A stretch of DNA of 15,349 nucleotides from Brevundimonas vancanneytii (GTDB taxonomy: Bacteria; Pseudomonadota; Alphaproteobacteria; Caulobacterales; Caulobacteraceae). Positions 13,696-15,349 of the stretch are shown in pieces (position 1 is the stretch's first letter; each line of letters begins with the position of its first letter). The notes beneath the pieces are model-generated. The model was not told where the DNA came from. It worked only from the letters and a program-made list of their open reading frames with translations, and searched no databases. The position numbers were made by a program, and so were the translations under genes. Where the stretch lies: positions 1 through 15,349 of the forward strand of contig CAMCIP010000027.1 of the NCBI GenBank assembly GCA_945874855.1. Direction: 5' to 3'.

Positions 13696-14436
13696 TCAGG
13701 CCGTCAGACGCCGCCACCCCGCCGCCACCGGCACAATGGCCAGCCCGGCCGCCCGCGCCGCGAGGATCAGCCGCTCCAGATCCCGCGCCGTGCAGCCATA
13801 GGGCGTCGGGCGATCCGACACGTCGTGCCCGTATGTCATCAGCCAGCCGTCCTTCGCCGCGGCCTCGGCGCACAGGGCGTCGAGGTCGTAGCCGGGCAGG
13901 CGGCGGCTCTCCAGGCCGATCGCCTTCAGCGCCGCCCGGTCCTCGGTCCCGGCATTCACGCCGTCGCGCACCCCGCGCCCCAGGGCGAACCGCATATCAA
14001 TGATCGATTTCGCCCCCAGGGCCACATCGCCGAAGGGATAGGCGAAGGTCTCCATGACATGGCCGTCCAGCCGGTCGGCGACCCAAAGGGCGTTGCGCGC
14101 AAGGCTCTTGCCCAGGTCCGCCGGCGTCAGGGTCAGGGTCGAGACATGCTCATAGGTGTGGCACCCGACCTCATGCCCGGCAAAGAACAGCTCGCGCATA
14201 TGCTCGGCCGTGAACTGCGGCAGGCCCAGGTTCTCGCCCCGCTCCAGCCCGCCGCAGACATAGTAGGTCGCCTTGATCCCGTGCTGGGCCAGCACCGGTC
14301 CGGCCTCGGTCCAGGCCGTCTCGGGAAAGTCGTCGAAGCTGAGGCTCAGCATGCCGCCCGGCGCGCGCACCTGCACCGGCCGGCGATCCAGCCAGCGTCC
14401 GGCGCGGCGACGCATCTTGTCGATAAAGCCCTGCAT
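13696..14436 (-). CDS. NodB-fold polysaccharide deacetylase
   Basis: This 246-residue protein belongs to carbohydrate esterase family 4, metal-dependent enzymes that remove N- or O-acetyl groups from polysaccharides such as peptidoglycan, chitin oligomers or exopolysaccharide. The catalytic base and metal ligand D35-D36 are in LSFDDFPE, the metal-binding histidines H93 and H97 in GCHTYEH, motif 3 appears as FAYPFGD, and the late histidine is in LMTYGHDV. A basic N-terminus (DKMRRRAGRWLDRR) precedes the domain and there is no clear signal peptide, so a cytoplasmic enzyme or one exported by another route is possible. An in-frame GTG at 14445 would add three residues; neither start has a good ribosome binding site. 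It lies 24 bases downstream of dinB on the same strand and is probably co-transcribed with it. The polymer acted on is unknown. Confidence 0.9.
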   Translation of the reverse strand: MQGFIDKMRRRAGRWLDRRPVQVRAPGGMLSLSFDDFPETAWTEAGPVLAQHGIKATYYVCGGLERGENLGLPQFTAEHMRELFFAGHEVGCHTYEHVSTLTLTPADLGKSLARNALWVADRLDGHVMETFAYPFGDVALGAKSIIDMRFALGRGVRDGVNAGTEDRAALKAIGLESRRLPGYDLDALCAEAAAKDGWLMTYGHDVSDRPTPYGCTARDLERLILAARAAGLAIVPVAAGWRRLTA

Positions 14437-14460
14437 GGCGGGCACGCTAGGGCAGGGGAC

Positions 14461-15349
14461 TTAAGGCCGGGTTGAGCCCTTCAACGCCCGCCCCGCGACC
14501 ACGGCCCCCGGCCCGAACCGGGCCCGCAGGGCGTCGACCGTCGTCTCGGTCTTCAGATCGCGCGCCGCCCCGGTCTCGAACAGGGCCGGCGCCGCGTCGC
14601 CCGCATCCTCGATCTCGGCCAGGCCGATGCCGATCAGGCGATAGGGCGGTCCCAGCTCGGGCTTCAGCAGGCGGCGCCCCTCGGCGAACAGCCCCCGCGC
14701 CGTCTGCACCGGCTCGGGCGGCGTCGTGCGGCGCGTGACGATCCTGAAGTCGGTCCGCCGCAGCTTCAGCACCACGGACCGACCGGCCACACCGTCGCGT
14801 CGCGCCTTGGCCGCCAGCTTCTCGCACAGGGGCCACAGCTCGGCCTCCAGCGCCTCGACCGTCGTCAAATCCTGATTGAAGGTCGTCTCCGCGCTCATGC
14901 CGCGCCGGTCGTGGACGGGGTCGACCGGCCGGGCGTCGCGTCCATGGGCCAGCGCATGCAGCCTCAGGCCCCAGTCGCCATAGCGCTGCGCCAGGTCGCG
15001 CGGCTCGGAGGCGGCCAGATCGCCCACGGTGGCGAAGCCGTCGCTCCGCAGCGTCCCGCCGAACACCGGCCCCACTCCGGGCAGCACCGTCACCGGCCGC
15101 GGCGCCAGAACCCCTGCCGCCTCGGAGCCCAGCACGGTGAAGCCGCGCGGCTTGTCCATCTCCGAGGCCACCTTGGCGAGGAAGCGGTTGGGGGCCAGAC
15201 CGATCGACACCGTCAGGCCGGTCTCGGCCTCGATCCGGCGCTGCAGGGTCGCCAGCTGCAGCGCCGGCGGCCCGCCGTTCAGCCGCGCGGTCCCCGACAG
15301 ATCCAGCCACGCCTCGTCCAGCGAAAGCGTCTGCACCAGCGGCGTCAGC
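14461..15349 (-). CDS. dinB: DNA polymerase IV (Y-family), N-terminus outside the window
   Basis: The frame is open from the window's right edge to TAA 14461-14463, giving about 296 codons of a Y-family translesion polymerase; roughly the first 100 residues of a usual 400 or so are missing. The visible part opens with the catalytic SLDEAWLDL motif, where the D-E pair corresponds to D103-E104 of E. coli Pol IV. It continues with the palm motif SIGLAPNRFLAKVASEMDKP, a helix-hairpin-helix thumb (VLPGVGPVFGGTL), and the little-finger domain from about LAHGRDARPV onwards (SAETTFNQDL, VVLKLRRTDF, YRLIGIGLAEI). A possible sliding-clamp contact is the APALFETG segment near the end, which is not a perfect QLxLF. 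DinB copies undamaged or lesion DNA at low fidelity. It is followed by the deacetylase, and no LexA box can be seen because the promoter is outside. Confidence 0.95.
   Translation of the reverse strand, partial: LTPLVQTLSLDEAWLDLSGTARLNGGPPALQLATLQRRIEAETGLTVSIGLAPNRFLAKVASEMDKPRGFTVLGSEAAGVLAPRPVTVLPGVGPVFGGTLRSDGFATVGDLAASEPRDLAQRYGDWGLRLHALAHGRDARPVDPVHDRRGMSAETTFNQDLTTVEALEAELWPLCEKLAAKARRDGVAGRSVVLKLRRTDFRIVTRRTTPPEPVQTARGLFAEGRRLLKPELGPPYRLIGIGLAEIEDAGDAAPALFETGAARDLKTETTVDALRARFGPGAVVAGRALKGSTRP

Noticed and set aside
1..15349. CRISPR arrays, insertion sequences, prophage genes, toxin-antitoxin or other defence systems
   Set aside because: No spaced repeats, transposase, integrase or recognisable defence protein was found on either strand.

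Overview
The window is GC-rich, gene-dense bacterial chromosome. Gene content and protein style point to an alphaproteobacterium of the Caulobacterales (Caulobacter/Brevundimonas type). That placement is inference from protein character, the LacI-type carbohydrate locus and tight gene packing; no rRNA or other phylogenetic marker is present. I see no transposase, integrase, phage gene, CRISPR array or plasmid function.

Layout. (1) 1-2711: the tail of an unrecognised plus-strand gene, then a family 1 beta-glucosidase divergent from a LacI-family regulator. A near-perfect LacI-type operator (TGTAACCGATTACA) lies between them, and a 15-codon leader ORF with a strong ribosome binding site overlaps the regulator's GTG start. 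(2) 2769-4748: a DbpA-type DEAD-box RNA helicase with a long basic Pro/Lys-rich tail. (3) 4961-6061: a lower-GC gene for an unrecognised 366-residue protein, ending next to the 3' end of tRNA-Val(CAC). (4) 6175-11101: housekeeping metabolism. Phosphoglycolate phosphatase is divergent from glmU (UDP-GlcNAc synthesis); then come an exported cysteine-containing protein on the other strand, rpiA (pentose phosphate pathway) and gor (glutathione reductase). The rpiA-gor gap carries a tandem repeat that places three GANTC sites within 23 bases. (5) 11105-15349: a RidA-family protein translationally coupled to a COG3146/FemAB-like acyltransferase, a divergent unrecognised 296-residue protein, a NodB-fold polysaccharide deacetylase, and the C-terminal three quarters of DNA polymerase IV (dinB), which runs off the window end.

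How the genes work together. The beta-glucosidase and LacI pair look like a self-contained beta-glucoside utilisation switch. RpiA links to the pentose phosphate pathway, whose oxidative branch supplies the NADPH that Gor uses, so their adjacency makes metabolic sense. GlmU, the acyltransferase-like protein and the deacetylase may all touch the cell envelope, but only GlmU's role is firm. Four tail-to-tail gene pairs are separated by only 0-6 bases, leaving no room for intrinsic terminators. I did not find a convincing new multi-gene system. The most distinctive signals are regulatory: the triple GANTC repeat before gor, the leader ORF coupled to the LacI regulator, and a 10-bp direct repeat at 21-bp spacing in the ridA divergent promoter region.
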